From Erodium maritimum (lineage: Eukaryota > Streptophyta > Magnoliopsida > Geraniales > Geraniaceae), in contig OY997591.1 of NCBI GenBank assembly GCA_963921825.1, positions 33,935,825 to 33,999,824 on the forward strand: 64,000 nucleotides of DNA, given 5' to 3'. Under the pieces are notes generated by a model. The model saw nothing but the letters and a program-made list of their open reading frames with translations, did no database searches and was not told the origin of the DNA. A program made the translations under genes and the position numbers. Shown here piece by piece: positions 1-12,727 of the stretch (position 1 is its first letter; every line of letters begins with the position of its first letter).

Positions 1-3000
1 GGGCCTAACTGAGACTTATCCATGCCTGCCACTGATCCATAAGGAGCATTCATGTAGACAGCTCCTTTATACATCCATTCTTCTGTTTCATCACTAAAAA
101 AATCATCAAAAGCCTCTCCACATAATGCGCAAACTTTCTGATCTTCATCGGCAGGAACAGCCATATCTTCATCATTCTTCTGTTCCTCAATGGTCTCGGC
201 AGGCAAAAACCCAGGTGCTGCATCATTTCCCAGAGCCTCTGCCCCACTAAGCCACATACTGGTACTTACAAACCACTTACGTGAAGGCTTTTGCTTGCGA
301 TTCTTAGACGTGCGGTTCTTGGTGACATGCCAATCCATGTGGCTACAGTGCTCTTCTTTGCACTTGAACCGAAGACCACATGTTGTGCATTGCCTTGGGA
401 GATCACCATATAGAGCACTTATCACAGAGTCGTGACGCACTTTCAGACGATCGACATTAAACTCAGTGATTACAGAGTCCTAGAAGATTGAAGTGCAAAG
501 TTAATACACATTCAGTATTCTGACAAAAGTACTAAAATGTTTTCAAAATATGTCATGAAACAAAACTAAAATAGATACCTGTACAGGAGCTTCCTTTTGC
601 AAGGAGATCAAGCCCTGAGACACAAGGGAATTAATCAAGCCAGAAAATGCAGTTCCAGGTGGTTGATTAGACAAAATTGAACCTGCATCCTCACACATAG
701 GCATAGATAGTGACACAACAGAAGAGCCACCAGGAAGTAGAGGGGGCAACACTCCCCCCTGCATAGAGAAGGCACTATTAGAGATATTTTGGATAGGAAA
801 AGATGGATGTGAAGAGTGTGCTGAACTTGGCAGAGATGATCTTGCAGCCTCCCCGTGTCTCTGTAAGGTGAAACCCTTATTCAAGGCCAAAGCTGCATGA
901 TGAGACGGCATAGGAGCTGCTGAAGATGGAACTGCATTTTGTTGAGTTTCCCAAGATGAAAGAGAATACTGTTGCACGGAAGCAATTTGAGATAGTGTAC
1001 GCTGAGTCAGAGGCAATCCAACGTGTGGCATATGTACTGAGCTTAATGCCTCGTTTTCAAAATTATCAAACTGCTGCTTGGGAGTAAAGAAAGAATTACT
1101 CTGACGTTGACCCATTCCTGCACCACAAGCTTTCATCAAATTCAACTTACTACCAATTTTTGATGCATCACTTGGAAGCATATGCTGTTGCCCATCAGCA
1201 TCCGGAAGATTGTCAGTAAGAGAAGCCATTTCCCTTCCTTTGGCATTAGAGGGGTATTGTGAAGACTGAGATAGGTGGTTTAACGAGTTCCAAGATTCCT
1301 GATGATAGTGAGAACCAAAATGATTTCTGTTGGTTTGGTATGCACTACTTCTTGACTCAAAACCAGACTGCAGAAAGAAAGAAAAAACTTCAAAGCATAT
1401 TCAAAGTTGTATGTTGAACTATAAACTTTCCACTACTATTAAAACAAATGAAGTTACTGAGAATTAAAATAAGTAAAATTCCTTAATAATTTTTTTGAGT
1501 AGACAAAAAGAATAACTTGAGAATAAAGATGACAAGTTGTCCTTCAGAACAATTTAAACATTCACTGAAAGATCAATTAAGTTTTAGACGCCAGCCAAAA
1601 AAGAAATGTAGGAAGGAAACAGTAAAAACATGACTAGCAATTGCTTAAAGAAGAAGCACATGTATAATGAGGAACTCTACTCAGGTATGCCATGATAGGT
1701 AAACAAATTAATCCAACAAATTCTAGATAAAAAAAAATAACTTTCAAGATAAAAGGAACTTTTAGTTAACTTCAAATTAACTGGAAAAAGAAAATGCTCA
1801 AACCAACAGTGTAAAAAATATGATGAGGGACCATACAGGTAATGTGGACATCACAACGGATGAACCATCTACTCTAGATGGCACAGCATGATTAGACCAA
1901 TTGCTTCTTCTATAATCACCGTCGAAGGGGGCAGCACTAGGTGTACCATGATCTAGCCTTGGTCTAGAATTTCCCGGAGTTGGAATAGATGCTGGCAAGG
2001 TGACACGATTACGATCAACCAAGGTGGGGCTCATATCATCCCAATCAAATTCTTCCTCTTCTGTATTTTGCCATAAAGCTGCATTATTGTCAATGCCACT
2101 GGACATTCTTATGCCTCTGTCATTTCCATAGGCATTAATTAAAGCCCGTGTTCTATCATGCACTCTTCCATTACTAAGGCCATACACAGTGGGCGTTTCA
2201 AATTGTTGATGATTTTCCCGAGCATAAAATTTTCTCCTCCTGTCATTGACCTCCTCTCGTCCAGCTGATCTACCAAGTCTGTGATCGAAAGCTTGATGTG
2301 AAGATCCAGCCCTTTCAATTAACCTTCTTGGGGAATTTTCCACAAAAACCTCATCAACTGGGGGTAAGGATCTATCCAGCACAATGCTTGAAGGAGACAA
2401 AGGTCTTGCTGCCCTGGCAGTAGAGGATGAAAGCATTTTGTTTGCTCCAAAGGAAAAGGACACCTTGACACCACTCCCATTTGAAGTTAACCTTTGGGAC
2501 TCAGCTGCCTCTGAGGATATAACCTCCATATTGTCAGAATCATACTCATCATATCCAATGGAAGGCTTTTGTCCAAAGATATCCAGACATGAAGATGCTT
2601 CTCTTTCATGCTGAACATTCTGCAGGATTGACAAATAAACTGAGACAATTGGAATAAAAAAATTCCGTTCACCCATGAGTGCTAATAGAAACAATAAATC
2701 TTCAGAAAAAAACAAACAAACAAACAAATAGATAACATCCTATCTTTCCAGGTACATAATACTTCAAAGCACTTCCAATTTTCAACCCATGGTAAATACT
2801 ATGAATGGGTTTTAGGCCTAGTTTTGTTCGGAAAAAAAAAGGTTCACTATAAAGCACCAAGGCCATGATGACATTTATATATTTATAGTTGATGAAATAC
2901 TCGCATCATGAACCCGTAAACTAGTATATTTGCAATACTAATTAGACTGAGCTTGGCATGACTTTTTTTAGCACCTGCTTCCTCAAAAGCAAAGGCTCCT

Positions 3001-5017
3001 GAACTAGGTTTTCAGCATCACCTTCATGGCCTTAGAAAAGACAGTCTTCACTTTTTTCAGGGCTTGCATTCAAAGATATGGGAGCTTAAGCACACATACC
3101 CCATGGAGAGGGATCAGCATTTCACCTTACCATTCTACATGGCATGCAACATTTATAGCTACATCTAGATTTTTTGGTGAGTAATATGAAAGATGAAACA
3201 TTAAGGTACAATATTAAGTTCTTATCTGATGAAATTTAACTTTTTCACTAGAACAACAATTCCTGGTTACATAATTGCATCAATAAGAACTATAAGAAAG
3301 AGTCAGAAATTTTTGAACATCATAGTTCCTCAGGTTCTACTTCAGTACAATATTAAGTTCTTATCTGAGGAAATTTGTGAACTAAATATAACTTTAAGAT
3401 GGAACCCATCCCTTCTAAAAATTAAATGTCTGTGTGTCTTTGTGTGTGTGTGTGAGAGAGAGAGAGAGACTTTCACTGACATTATCCCCAACTGTATGGT
3501 CCAGCTGACGTCTGTATTTTGGATTGACATGAATGCCACGAGCTGGTTGAGGAGATTCAGAAGCATGTAAATGCACCAAACTCCCAGGTTGTAGGTTTGC
3601 TGGCTTTGTATTTTGCAACTGCACCTCAATCTTTCGGAGGACAGACGGAGGAAATACTATTGACCAAGTACCAAAAAGGTGACGCATTGCAGAGTGCTGA
3701 CTAGGATTTACTTTCTTATATGCTTCAAAGAAAACCTATGCAAAAGAGAGGCAATTTTTATAAGGATCATAAAGACCAGACCAATTTCTGAAAGTACAAT
3801 TGAAACGTTGAGAAACAAACCATACACTTGAAATCCTCACCTGAGGCAAACCAGATGAGAAGTACCTAACGTACTCCTGACCAATGTTTTTAGCAATGCT
3901 GTCTAGAAGATACAATGCGGGCAACTTCTGCTCAGCTGGGGCCTATACACCACAAGTATCAAACACTTTTGCTCAGCTGGGGCCTATACACCACAAGTAT
4001 GAAAACTTTACAAATTATACAAGGCAACTACACAATCTCCCTGATAAAAAGGAGACTCGATCCCATATAATTTGCAATGCCTAAGTGAGCATACTGAGTG
4101 TATATAATGAATTACACATGCCCAAAGACTAAGAGGAACATAATACAAGAAACACAAACATTCCAGTAAATGAGACTGTTACAATTGCATTTGAATAAAC
4201 ACCATAAACCTTGTGTCTTTTCACTGAAACTCCAAGATGTGGTTTTAACTTCAACAGCGCCACATAGTTATGCAGCTTAAGTTTGTACATTAATTGTATG
4301 TTTGCATACTAAGAGAAACTATGGTTATCCAAGTTTGTCTGTCGCAAAATTAAAGTTGAGCGTCTGAACTTTTTCTGTTTGCCTACCGAGTTCCAGTGAT
4401 AGTTGAAAAACAAGGATCTCCATTATTCGAGCAGCAACACCAGTGACATAAATGGATACCTATGATACGAGGCCCTAAGTTTATTTGAAAGACTCTCATT
4501 ATCCGGATGGAAAAAACAGCTAATAGAGTTTTGTCTCCAACTTTCATGTCATAACTTGAAGTGATTTCTTACAGAGGGAAAGAAAGTGATGGAAAAGGCA
4601 ATGTAGAAAATGAAGCTCCAGCACTATCGAATCAAATCAGTTAGAATTTAATTTAAGTGGGATATAAATCCCGCATATACCCAGAATCACAAACCTCGCA
4701 GCTAAGATTAAAAACTGGATAGATCCCAAAACAAAACCTTAACAAATTACATAAGAGCAAAGACAAACCTCGATAATCCTGTTGCAAACAGCATGAGCGA
4801 TGCCAGAGGCATGCTCCCTCTGCTCACCGGCAACAATCGTGAGATCGGTAATGATCGGCTTTGAATTGAGGGTAAGTTCCTTGAGCAGCAGCTCATACAT
4901 CCTGACGATTTCCTCCGCGGGCAGCGCCGGAGCATCCTCGTCGTCCCTCATGAGCGCCCTGAAACGGTCCAGAATCGTGAAGGAAGGCTTGGGGTGCGCG
5001 AGCTCAGCCGGCGACAT
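1..5017 (-). CDS. PCFS4: PCF11-like polyadenylation/cleavage factor (PCFS4 homolog), 3' end beyond window
   Basis: Part of the cleavage and polyadenylation machinery: it binds the RNA polymerase II C-terminal domain and helps form mRNA 3' ends in the nucleus. Coding exons, minus strand: 4769-5017, 3841-3942, about 3481-3735, 1837-2619, 579-1367 and 479 to the left edge; all inferred junctions are phase 0. The start is the ATG at 5015-5017, just before the conserved domain; an in-frame upstream ATG is ignored. Exons 1-3 encode the CTD-interacting domain ([43 protein letters not shown]). Exon 4 has the acidic [10 protein letters not shown] motif. Exon 5 has the [15 protein letters not shown] motif. 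Exon 6 has the conserved zinc-finger region (CTTCGLRF then H-x4-H-like spacing; [23 protein letters not shown]). About 885 residues are visible. The donor of exon 3 is the least certain junction. No coding damage was seen. Confidence 0.93.
3430..3470. repeat. (GT)n-(GA)n microsatellite in PCFS4 intron
   Basis: A compound dinucleotide run, GT then GA on the plus strand, directly downstream of the presumed exon 3 donor of the PCFS4 gene. Confidence 0.9.
3929..4000. repeat. 31-bp direct duplication spanning a PCFS4 splice acceptor
   Basis: The same 31 bases occur at 3929-3959 and 3970-4000, 41 bp apart. Each copy carries the intron end TATAG and the first codons of PCFS4 exon 2 (minus strand), so the gene has two equivalent acceptors, at 3942 and about 3983. 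Confidence 0.9.
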
Positions 5018-5697
5018 AGCCTTGGAGAGGGTTCTAGGGTTTTCCTCCCGATAAATCATCAACCAGATTGAGGATCGCAGAGAGAGAGAGAGATCAACGG
5101 GGACGTTTCTCGTGGGAGGGTTCAATTTTGTTCGCTGTTTCGTATACCATGCGTGTACGGTCACGATTTAATCATTTTCGGTTTAATCTAACGGTTAATT
5201 GTTTCGTTGGTGTGGACCCAGGGAATCACTTAACTGTAACCAACTAACACCTACTTTATCCAAGATACAAAAATTTGCAATATTATGTCCATGGTAGTTT
5301 TTCTTTTTTATCAATACGGCAAAATATAAAAAACCTCTTATGAGGTAGAAGAGGAATGCACACAAAAGCCATGTTAAAGGTTTAAACAGCACATAACAGC
5401 ACAAAAGACCTCCCACAAGCCGGAGAAGATCCCAAGCTAATCCAAAGAGGAGAAATAACAACAACAAAAAACACTACCGGCAAACGCAACCAGTTAAGCT
5501 AATCTGCAACAAAAGAAAGCAAAATCTTTTCGTTTTAAATATGGATGACTCAATTTGATAGGACGTTTGACCACACAGACAACGTTTTTTAATGGCTAAA
5601 AAACGTACAAGAGAACTTAAGAAACAAACAGATTTGAAATTTATGAAAATAGACGCAACAAATCATTGATACATTTATACATTAATGTACCTATACT
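5018..5697. other. PCFS4 upstream region with possible LINE 3' tail
   Basis: No gene is seen. It holds the 5' leader and promoter side of PCFS4. Read on the minus strand, about 5295-5465 looks like the 3' tail of a plant LINE: T/G-rich, ending in a GATAAAAAAG-type tail. This is a weak call based on texture only. A 91-codon minus-strand ORF here is not supported as a gene. Confidence 0.35.
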
Positions 5698-5713
5698 AAC
5701 GTACGGATAACCA

Positions 5714-8122
5714 AAACAGAATTACGTGTCGAAAAGCTCTCCACACACCTCCAAGTGAGGTCTCTCTCTACCCTACTTAGGGTCGCCGTCAACCATCACC
5801 CTCTCCGATCGTTTTCTACCCTTCTAATCATCACCACCACTCGCACAATCCTCCTCCTTCCACAGCGTCGCCATCGCCAGTCACACACCCACCCCTTCTC
5901 GGTCCTGCCTCCTCTTCCCCGAGTTCGCCGTCACAGTCGCCTGCACCTACAGAACTACCGCCACCCTTCCTCCATCAATCTCGGCCATTTCTGCCCGACC
6001 GATGCCGGATCTCCCCACCCCCAGTCCCCACGGGCCGGAAATGGTCCCCCCCCCGATCAGATCTGACCCCATGTAGAGGCTGTCCACCGCCTCGAAGTCT
6101 CCGTCCAGCGAGACGACGGCCACGACGTCGTTCCTCCGCCGCTGATCGAGCCGGATCCTGTTCTCCCGGTGCACCATCCTCGGCTGTCAGCACGGCCTTT
6201 GGATCTGAAAGACAGGTCGGGCGCGTCTTTGGCCGTAGGCGTGCCTCCATCGCCATCGGCGCCGCTTCCAACCTACGCCGGACACAACTCAACGGAGAGG
6301 GAGATCCACAGGGATCTGATATCCCTTCCTCGGCCACCCTCTTCTCCGGTGGTGACTCGCTTCTCCCGCCGTCGGAGCGTATACCGATCCCAAGGCTTGC
6401 ATGTCCGGTCGCCGGAAGCTCGTCGGGGTCGTCAACTGAGCTCCAACCAAACCGTATATCCCCGATCCCGGACTTGGAGGATGAGGACGACGAGGTAGTG
6501 GTGTCGGAAGAGGGAGTCCCACTGTTCACCACTGGGTCTTATCAGTTCTCTCTTGCAGCAAAGGTCACAGGGGATCGGACCTACAACCAGAACATCGTAT
6601 GTGCGATGATGCTGCGTAAATGGAAGGTGACAGGGATTAAGGTGGAGTTTATGTCCCCGGAGGTCACGGGACATCACTTCCCGTCCGCCAAGGCAATGGA
6701 GGACATCCGTCACAGGGGTCCCTGGAGCTTCAAGGGATTTCCCCTCCTCCTTGAACCGCTTCGGCAATTCGACCGGGCAGACGAGATTAACTTCAACCAT
6801 GTGGAGCTTGGGGTCCGGGCGCTGAACATCCCGGGAGGAGCCAGGAATCACTACATCCGCGGCCTCATTGCAGGCAGCATGGGCACTCAAGTCATGTCGG
6901 CCCCAATCCCGACGGTTCGACGGGAGGATATGCATCTTTGGCTAAGGGTTCGGATGGAGTTTAGTCGGCCCTTACGGCGCAGAATCCGCCTCCGGTTCTC
7001 AGGTACTGATACTCTTGTTGTGATTGACCTACAATATGAGAGAGTGGTAGATTTTTGTCGCAGGTGCGGAATGCTGACACAGAGGATCTCGGGCTGCCCG
7101 ACCCTACTGCCGGGAATTGGCCGGGAAGAGATTCGGTATGACCACTCTATTTTGGTCCCGAGGGATCTGGATGTGGACTGGTTGCTGCGAACGGTCTAGA
7201 ATGCACCCCCCTCGATGTCACACCCGATGATCACTTATCTCCTGAGTGATCTATCACTGAACCCTCTAATTCGGTCCAAGGAAATCACTATGGGCGCGGA
7301 ATCATCCGATGCAGGCATCCCGAAGCCTGATTACCTGGCTAAGGTTAACCAAGAAGGGTTAACCAATACACTGCAGGGGGTGGCCATGGAGTACCCACAC
7401 TGCCACCCAAGTCCACGAAGCCTGACTACCTGGCTAACGTCCACCCTGCTACTGACACTGTGGTCCGAGCTGACCACGGATATACTACAGTGACGAGGGA
7501 CGAGAAGGATCCCCTGGGACAAAAGGGAGACCCCCAGGAGGGCTTAGGGAAAGGCGGACCCAGTCGAGGTAAAGGCAAGATGACCACCCTGAAGACTAGA
7601 AGTGGTTCGTTGTATGCATGCCCACCGGAGACAAAGAAGCAGAGGGGAGATCCAACTTCCCAACAGCAGACCTGGTATCCGCCCTTCCAGGGGGGAGAGC
7701 AGATGAAGCGAAGGCATAGAAGCCTCCGATGGAGGAATGATCCGCCCCAGTAGGGGTGGGTAGAGTCGGCCCCAGACTATACGTATAGACCCGGGACAGC
7801 CATTGCTGGGAGGTCCCGGGCAGCCTGCATTATCAGCACATATCTTTTACTTATTCTGTTATTGTTTGTGTTTCTGTTGGGATATTTTATTTTCTGCGGA
7901 TTTTGGAACTTGGTATTCTTTGCCTCGTTATGTTGGAACGATGGTAGGGAGTTGTCTTGAGTTTGTGCCCACGATTTCAAGTGGGCTATTATTATGGGTC
8001 CATGAGCGCCGGGCTTGCTACGGTCGGCCTGGACATATATCTGGAACCCGAGGCGGTCACGCCTCATCCTGTTTGATTACCTTTTGGTATTAATGAAAGT
8101 CTCCGGTTACCCGTTTCAAAAA
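5714..8122 (+). mobile_element. ORF1-only LINE-like element with 16-bp target duplication
   Basis: The element is bounded by perfect direct repeats AACGTACGGATAACCA at 5698-5713 and 8123-8138. It runs 5'-to-3' on the plus strand and ends with a plant-LINE-style tail (TATTAATGAAAGTC, then a short A run before the right repeat). It holds a GC-rich 5' part, an ORF1-type open frame (5781-7199), a probable frame-shifted ORF1 C-terminus (about 7460-7753), and an AT-richer 3' untranslated part (7754-8122). No endonuclease or reverse transcriptase is present in the 0.9 kb after ORF1. Matching duplications at both ends show it inserted as one 2.4-kb unit. Confidence 0.82.
5781..7199 (+). pseudogene. 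LINE ORF1-type protein (DUF4283-like domain plus zinc knuckle)
   Basis: An open frame of 472 codons after a TAG at 5778-5780, ending at TAG 7197-7199. I see no in-frame ATG before the conserved region, so the true start is lost or non-ATG. The N-terminal half is rich in Pro, Ser and Arg. From about residue 240 it resembles the DUF4283 domain of plant LINE ORF1 proteins. It is followed by a knuckle-like motif, CRRCGMLTQRISGC, in which the expected His is Gln. Such proteins bind element RNA and act as nucleic-acid chaperones in the family. Downstream ORFs to 7753 (basic, KTRSGSLY) probably represent the rest of the protein in another frame. The family call is from motif memory and was not searched. 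Confidence 0.7.
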
Positions 8123-8258
8123 AACGTACGGATAACCACACTTCCAATAAGGATAGGCTTTACACGAGCACAAAGTCTATTGCACGACATTGTCTTGTAT
8201 TTTAGATGAACTGAGTCTTGTTGTTTCTGCAAAACATGACACAACATGCAATTGTCTC

Positions 8259-8450
8259 TGATGAAGTTTAAAAGGTCATTTTGCATTATAACTGATATTT
8301 GCTAATCCCCCTTGAGGGCTTGTGTATTATTGATAGATATTTATAAAGTACAAGAGAGTACGAATATGGAAATACAATTAAGCAATAACTATACAATATA
8401 TTCTAAAGAGGAAACATAATCAAATCATATGTTCAGAATATATTCTAACA
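8259..8450 (-). mobile_element. Probable 3' LTR of minus-strand copia-A
   Basis: On the minus strand this begins TGTTAGAATATATTC immediately after the end of the copia pol frame and ends near CA at 8259, giving a short LTR-like segment of about 190 bp. The outer boundary is uncertain, because the other LTR is not present to compare. 8139-8258 shows nothing recognisable. Confidence 0.4.
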
Positions 8451-10712
8451 CGATTCCATAATCGAAACAGTTGGAGGTGAAATGTTGAGACTAGATTGGA
8501 AACCATCAAAAAGAGTTGATGGAAGACCTTTGTTGAAGACGTCCACGATCTGGTTTGAGGAAGGCACATGGAGTACACGAACCTGTCCAGATGCAACTTT
8601 TTCACGAACGAAGTGTAAATCTAGTTCAACATGTTTAGAACGTGTAAATCTGGTTCAACATGGGTGGGGTTTTTGTTGAGGTTCCTTTGTGCAAACGCTC
8701 GTAACAATTTGCTTCAGTTTTGTAATGTCTAGGTTTAGACCCGTTTTCTCTGATTCGTACTACTAAATTTAGCAGCCTCATGTTTGTATTGCCATTGGCC
8801 TTGGTTCACTTGAGGGGATCTTCTCCTTGTCCTTGTACTTTGTTTCAAAGTACTTGGATTATAAAATTTTGATGATAAAAAAACATGCTTAGAACCTTGA
8901 TGTTGTATAGGGTTAGTAGACATATATACATACCTGATGTTGTCATAGTACACAATGGTAGTAGTGGATAAGGGACATTGCAATTCAAGAAGAAGATTGC
9001 GTAACCAACATGTTTCAGTAATGGCATTAGGGATACTGCGATACTCAGCTTCAGCACTAGAGCGAGAGACAACATGTTGACGCTTGGATGACCAAGAGAC
9101 AAGGTATGAACCAAGAAAGACACAATACCCAGACGTTGAGCGACGGGTATCAGGACAACCTTCTCGGTCAGCATCACAATAAGCAGGAAGAGAGGGAGAA
9201 GAAGAAGGAAGAAGGTGGAGACCATGAGACAAAGTACCTTTGAGGTAACAAAGAATGCATTTGAGAGCATAGAAGTAAGGCCCGCAAGGATTGTTCATGA
9301 CCAAACAAATTTGTTGAACGACATAAGAAATATCGGGACAGGTGAAGGTGAGGTATTGGAAAGAACCAACAAGGTTACGATAAAGGGAAGGATCAGAAAC
9401 CAGAGGTCTAGAGGATGATGAAAGTTTGGATTTAGTGTCAACACTAGTGCGACAGGGATTACAGGAGGACTTATTTGCTCGAGCAAGTATTTCACAAGCA
9501 AACTTTCTTGGGAAAGAAGAAGACCAGAGGGGGTACGGGTGATGGAGACACTGAGGAAATAATGAACGAGGCCGAGATCAGTCATCGCAAATTCAGAATT
9601 GAGAAGGGAGATGAGGGAGGAAAGGAGAGAGGAAGAGGAAGTTGTGAGGAGAATATCGTCAACATAGGGAAATAGGAAAGAAACAAGAGAGCCACGCTTG
9701 TATATGAAAAGCGAGGTATCGGCCTTGCTACTGGCAAAACCAAGAGCTGTAAAGTATGTAGCAAACTGTTGACACCGAGCGTGAGGGGTTTGTTTGAGGC
9801 CATATAGGGTTTTCTTGAGACGATAGACATGGCGAGGAAAAGAGGAGTCGATAAAAACAAGGGGTTGTTTCATGTAGACGATTTCGATGAGATGACCATG
9901 GAAAAATACATCCTTAACATTAAGGTCGTGAATAAGCCAAGAAGAAGAAAGGGAAATACTAAGAATATTCTGAATAGTGGCAGGTTTGACAGCAGGGCTG
10001 AAGGTATCGTCATAGTCAAGACCAGGTTGTTGAGTGAATCCCTGAACAACAAGGCGAGCTTTATACCGTTCATATGAGCCATAAGAACGAAATTTATGAC
10101 AAAATATCCACTTGGATCCAACAATGTTAACATAAGGGGGACAAGGAACGAGATCACATGTGTCGTTGGCACGTAAGGCATCGAGTTCTTAGTATATCAC
10201 ATGTGTCCAGTGAGAATTAGAAAGGGCATGAGTATGCGAGCGAGGGATATGTGAGGGAGTGGAAGATGTGACAAGAAGATCAAGAACCTGACGTGGTCGG
10301 TGGATACCGTCTCGTTCTCTAGTGGTCATAGGGTGAGAAGGTACGGGTGGGGGTGGAGGTATTGGAGTAGGAGGGGTGGCGAAGGGGGATTCGTGGGGGA
10401 AATGGAGGAGGAGGATATGGATACGAGAATAGAGGTTGTGTAGGATTCGATAAAGGCGATGAAGATAAGTTAGGGTATGAAAGGAACCCAAAAACCCTTA
10501 TATGAGAATACGAAGGAGAGATCTTATAGAGGACTTAGAAAGGTGATAGGAAGGAAAGGGTAGTTGTGGGGATGAGGTTTAAAAGGTAAGACGTCATATG
10601 TAAAGCCTCAACCCACAACGAGGGGGGATGAGCCTGGAGAAGAAACGCTTGAATAACGTGATTAGTTGTGCGAATCATGCCCCCAGCCTTTCCATTTTGT
10701 GGAGATTTTTAT
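8451..10712 (-). pseudogene. Copia-A pol remnant: end of integrase, reverse transcriptase, RNase H
   Basis: Read on the minus strand from 10712 down: an integrase tail (SPQNGKAGGMIRT); a hydrophilic linker; RT ([15 protein letters not shown]-type region, [12 protein letters not shown], and an intact PYVDDILL catalytic motif near 9660); RNase H (CPDTRRSTSGYCVFLG, SSAEAEYRSIPNA); and the pol C-terminus (REKVASGQVRVLHVPSS) ending near 8451. The frame is broken several times, and a foreign insert lies at about 8660-8780. The order integrase-RT-RNase H marks a Ty1/copia element. It is cut at 10712 by gypsy-1 and resumes at 26741. It is not functional. Confidence 0.88.
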
Positions 10713-11613
10713 TGTAAGAAACGCCCCCGGTCAACAACGGTCGAACCGGTGAAATTTGGGAAAAAGTTGACTTTCGACCGGAAAAGTCAACTGATGACTC
10801 CGAGAGTCATTCAGGACCTTTCCGGGACCCAAAAAGCTTAGTCGTTGATACGGTTAGCTTAGTTGAGTCGTTTTCTTTCAAATGAGTACTTTTGCGAAAA
10901 AGTCAAATCTGGGTCAAACGGGGTCAAATTAGGGGCTTTATCGAATTAAACTAAATAGACTGAAATAATTATGGGTAGAGGTGGAACCCACATGGACACA
11001 TGTCCATGTGTCTTGGAGGAGAAGAAAGGGGTGGGAAAAAGACCCAATTGACCCATTTTTGGGCCTAAGGAGAAGAGGACTAAAGGGGCAAAATGGACTT
11101 TCCCCTTTTAGGTTAAAGGCCACTTTTGAGCAATTTTCAGCTCATTTCTTCTTGTTGGCCGAAAATTGCTAGAGGAAGAGAGAAGTTGGAGCTTCCATTG
11201 AAGAGAGGAGAAGAAGAGAAGAAAAGTGTCTCTTCTTACTTGATTTCAACACCAAAATCCTCCTTTTCTTCCATATTCCTTATCATCTACCCATTTCCTA
11301 AGGTAAGTCTTCACTTAAATTCCCTTTTGATGAAGTTTGTGTTGTGGGTTTGGTAGAAAATGCATGAACTAGACTTGGGTTTTATGGGTTTGAGGTTTGA
11401 ATGGTTAAATGGATGATTTGAGGAGAAAAAGTGGAGGTTTATGATGGACTTTAATTGGGTTTTGTTGATTTGATGAAAACCAATATTGGGTCTTGGAGTA
11501 TTGAGGTTTTTGAGGCTGAAATTCGAGGTTTTGGAGCTTAACAATGGAGTTTTTGAGGTTTGGATTCGCGGGGAAGAAGTTGAAGGAAGAAGAAGAAGGG
11601 AGTTGTCAGACCC

Positions 11614-11782
11614 GTCACGGATCCGTGACGGGAACCGTGACGGAGCACGTCACGTCTCCGTGACGGAGGCCGTGACGATACACGTCACGGTTCCGTGACG
11701 TCAACCGTGACGGTGCACGTCTCGGTTGCGTGACCCGAACCGTGACGTAGCCCGTCAAGGCTCCGTGACCCACTCCGTGATG
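11614..11782. promoter_or_regulatory. Phased array of about 15 GTGAC/GTCAC (TGACG-type) motifs
   Basis: Motif starts are spaced in the repeating pattern 11, 12, 12 bp, a 35-bp higher-order unit (one GTCAC followed by two GTGAC) repeated nearly five times. It includes one perfect TGACGTCA palindrome. TGACG is the known core bound by plant TGA/bZIP factors; a role as an LTR enhancer is inference. The same array is in the 3' LTR. Confidence 0.75.
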
Positions 11783-12506
11783 GATCAGAAATGGACTTTT
11801 CATGTCCATTTTGGTTGTTTTCGAGTAATTAGGAAGGTTATCTTTAACCAAACGTATTGGGGTTTAGTTTGGGTGTTTTCTCTTTAAACCACCCTTGAAT
11901 TATTATTAATTCTCGTATTACTTTGTGATCTTAGACGTTGTTCCCGATAACGGCGGAGGAGGCTACTAGACGACTCGTGGTTGCTCGTGTTGGATAGCGA
12001 TTGAGTTAGGGAAAAGTAGCGAATACTGGTTAATTTACGGAAAGTTTCTAGAATACATATAGGATGTGAACAACCGGAATAATTGTAGAATCACATGTAG
12101 GATGTGAATAACTAAAGTAGTCGTTTAACATATGGAACCACTTGTGGGCCATGTCGTGCCCGTAGGTGTGGGACTTGTTGTGCTGTAGAATCACATGTGG
12201 GCCAGGTTGTGCCCGTAGGATTGTGTGTTGGTTGCGCTTGTTTGTGATTAGTAGCTTGAAATGTTGATATGTGGTATGTTCCATTGTTAAATGAAGGATC
12301 ATGATATGCTATGAGAATGTGGTGAATGTTAGTGTGAATTATTGTCTTGCGATATGATCGGGTGAATGATAGACCGACGGGGTGGGTGTTCGGTAAGGTA
12401 TGTCGGCATGATATGTTCGGTATGGTATGTGAGGTGTGATTTGAACCCCGTGCTACGGGAAGATATCCGACCGACGGAGGATTCCGGTCCGGTATGTTTT
12501 ATATGA

Positions 12507-12727
12507 GTTTCACCCCGATGTTGTGTGTCCGGGAAGACATCTAGACTGATGTTGTGTTCCGGTATGATGTGTTGTATGAGTTTCACCCCGATGCTGTGTG
12601 ACCGGGAAGACATCTAGACCGATGCTGTGTTCCGGTATGATGTGTTTGTATGAGTTTCACCCCGATGATGTGTGTCCGGGAAGATATCTAGACCGATGCT
12701 GTGTTCTGGTACGATATGTTGAGCCGT
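12507..12727. repeat. Minisatellite in 5' LTR of gypsy-1, three 73-74 bp units
   Basis: Units start at 12507, 12580 and 12654, each beginning GTTTCACCCCGATG and containing TCCGGGAAGA-type and GTTCCGGTA-type segments. The 3' LTR carries four units at the same place. Confidence 0.9.

Noticed and set aside
5195-5467. Minus-strand hydrophobic 90-residue ORF
   Set aside because: No domain; its hydrophobicity comes from T-rich sequence and it overlaps what looks like a LINE tail.
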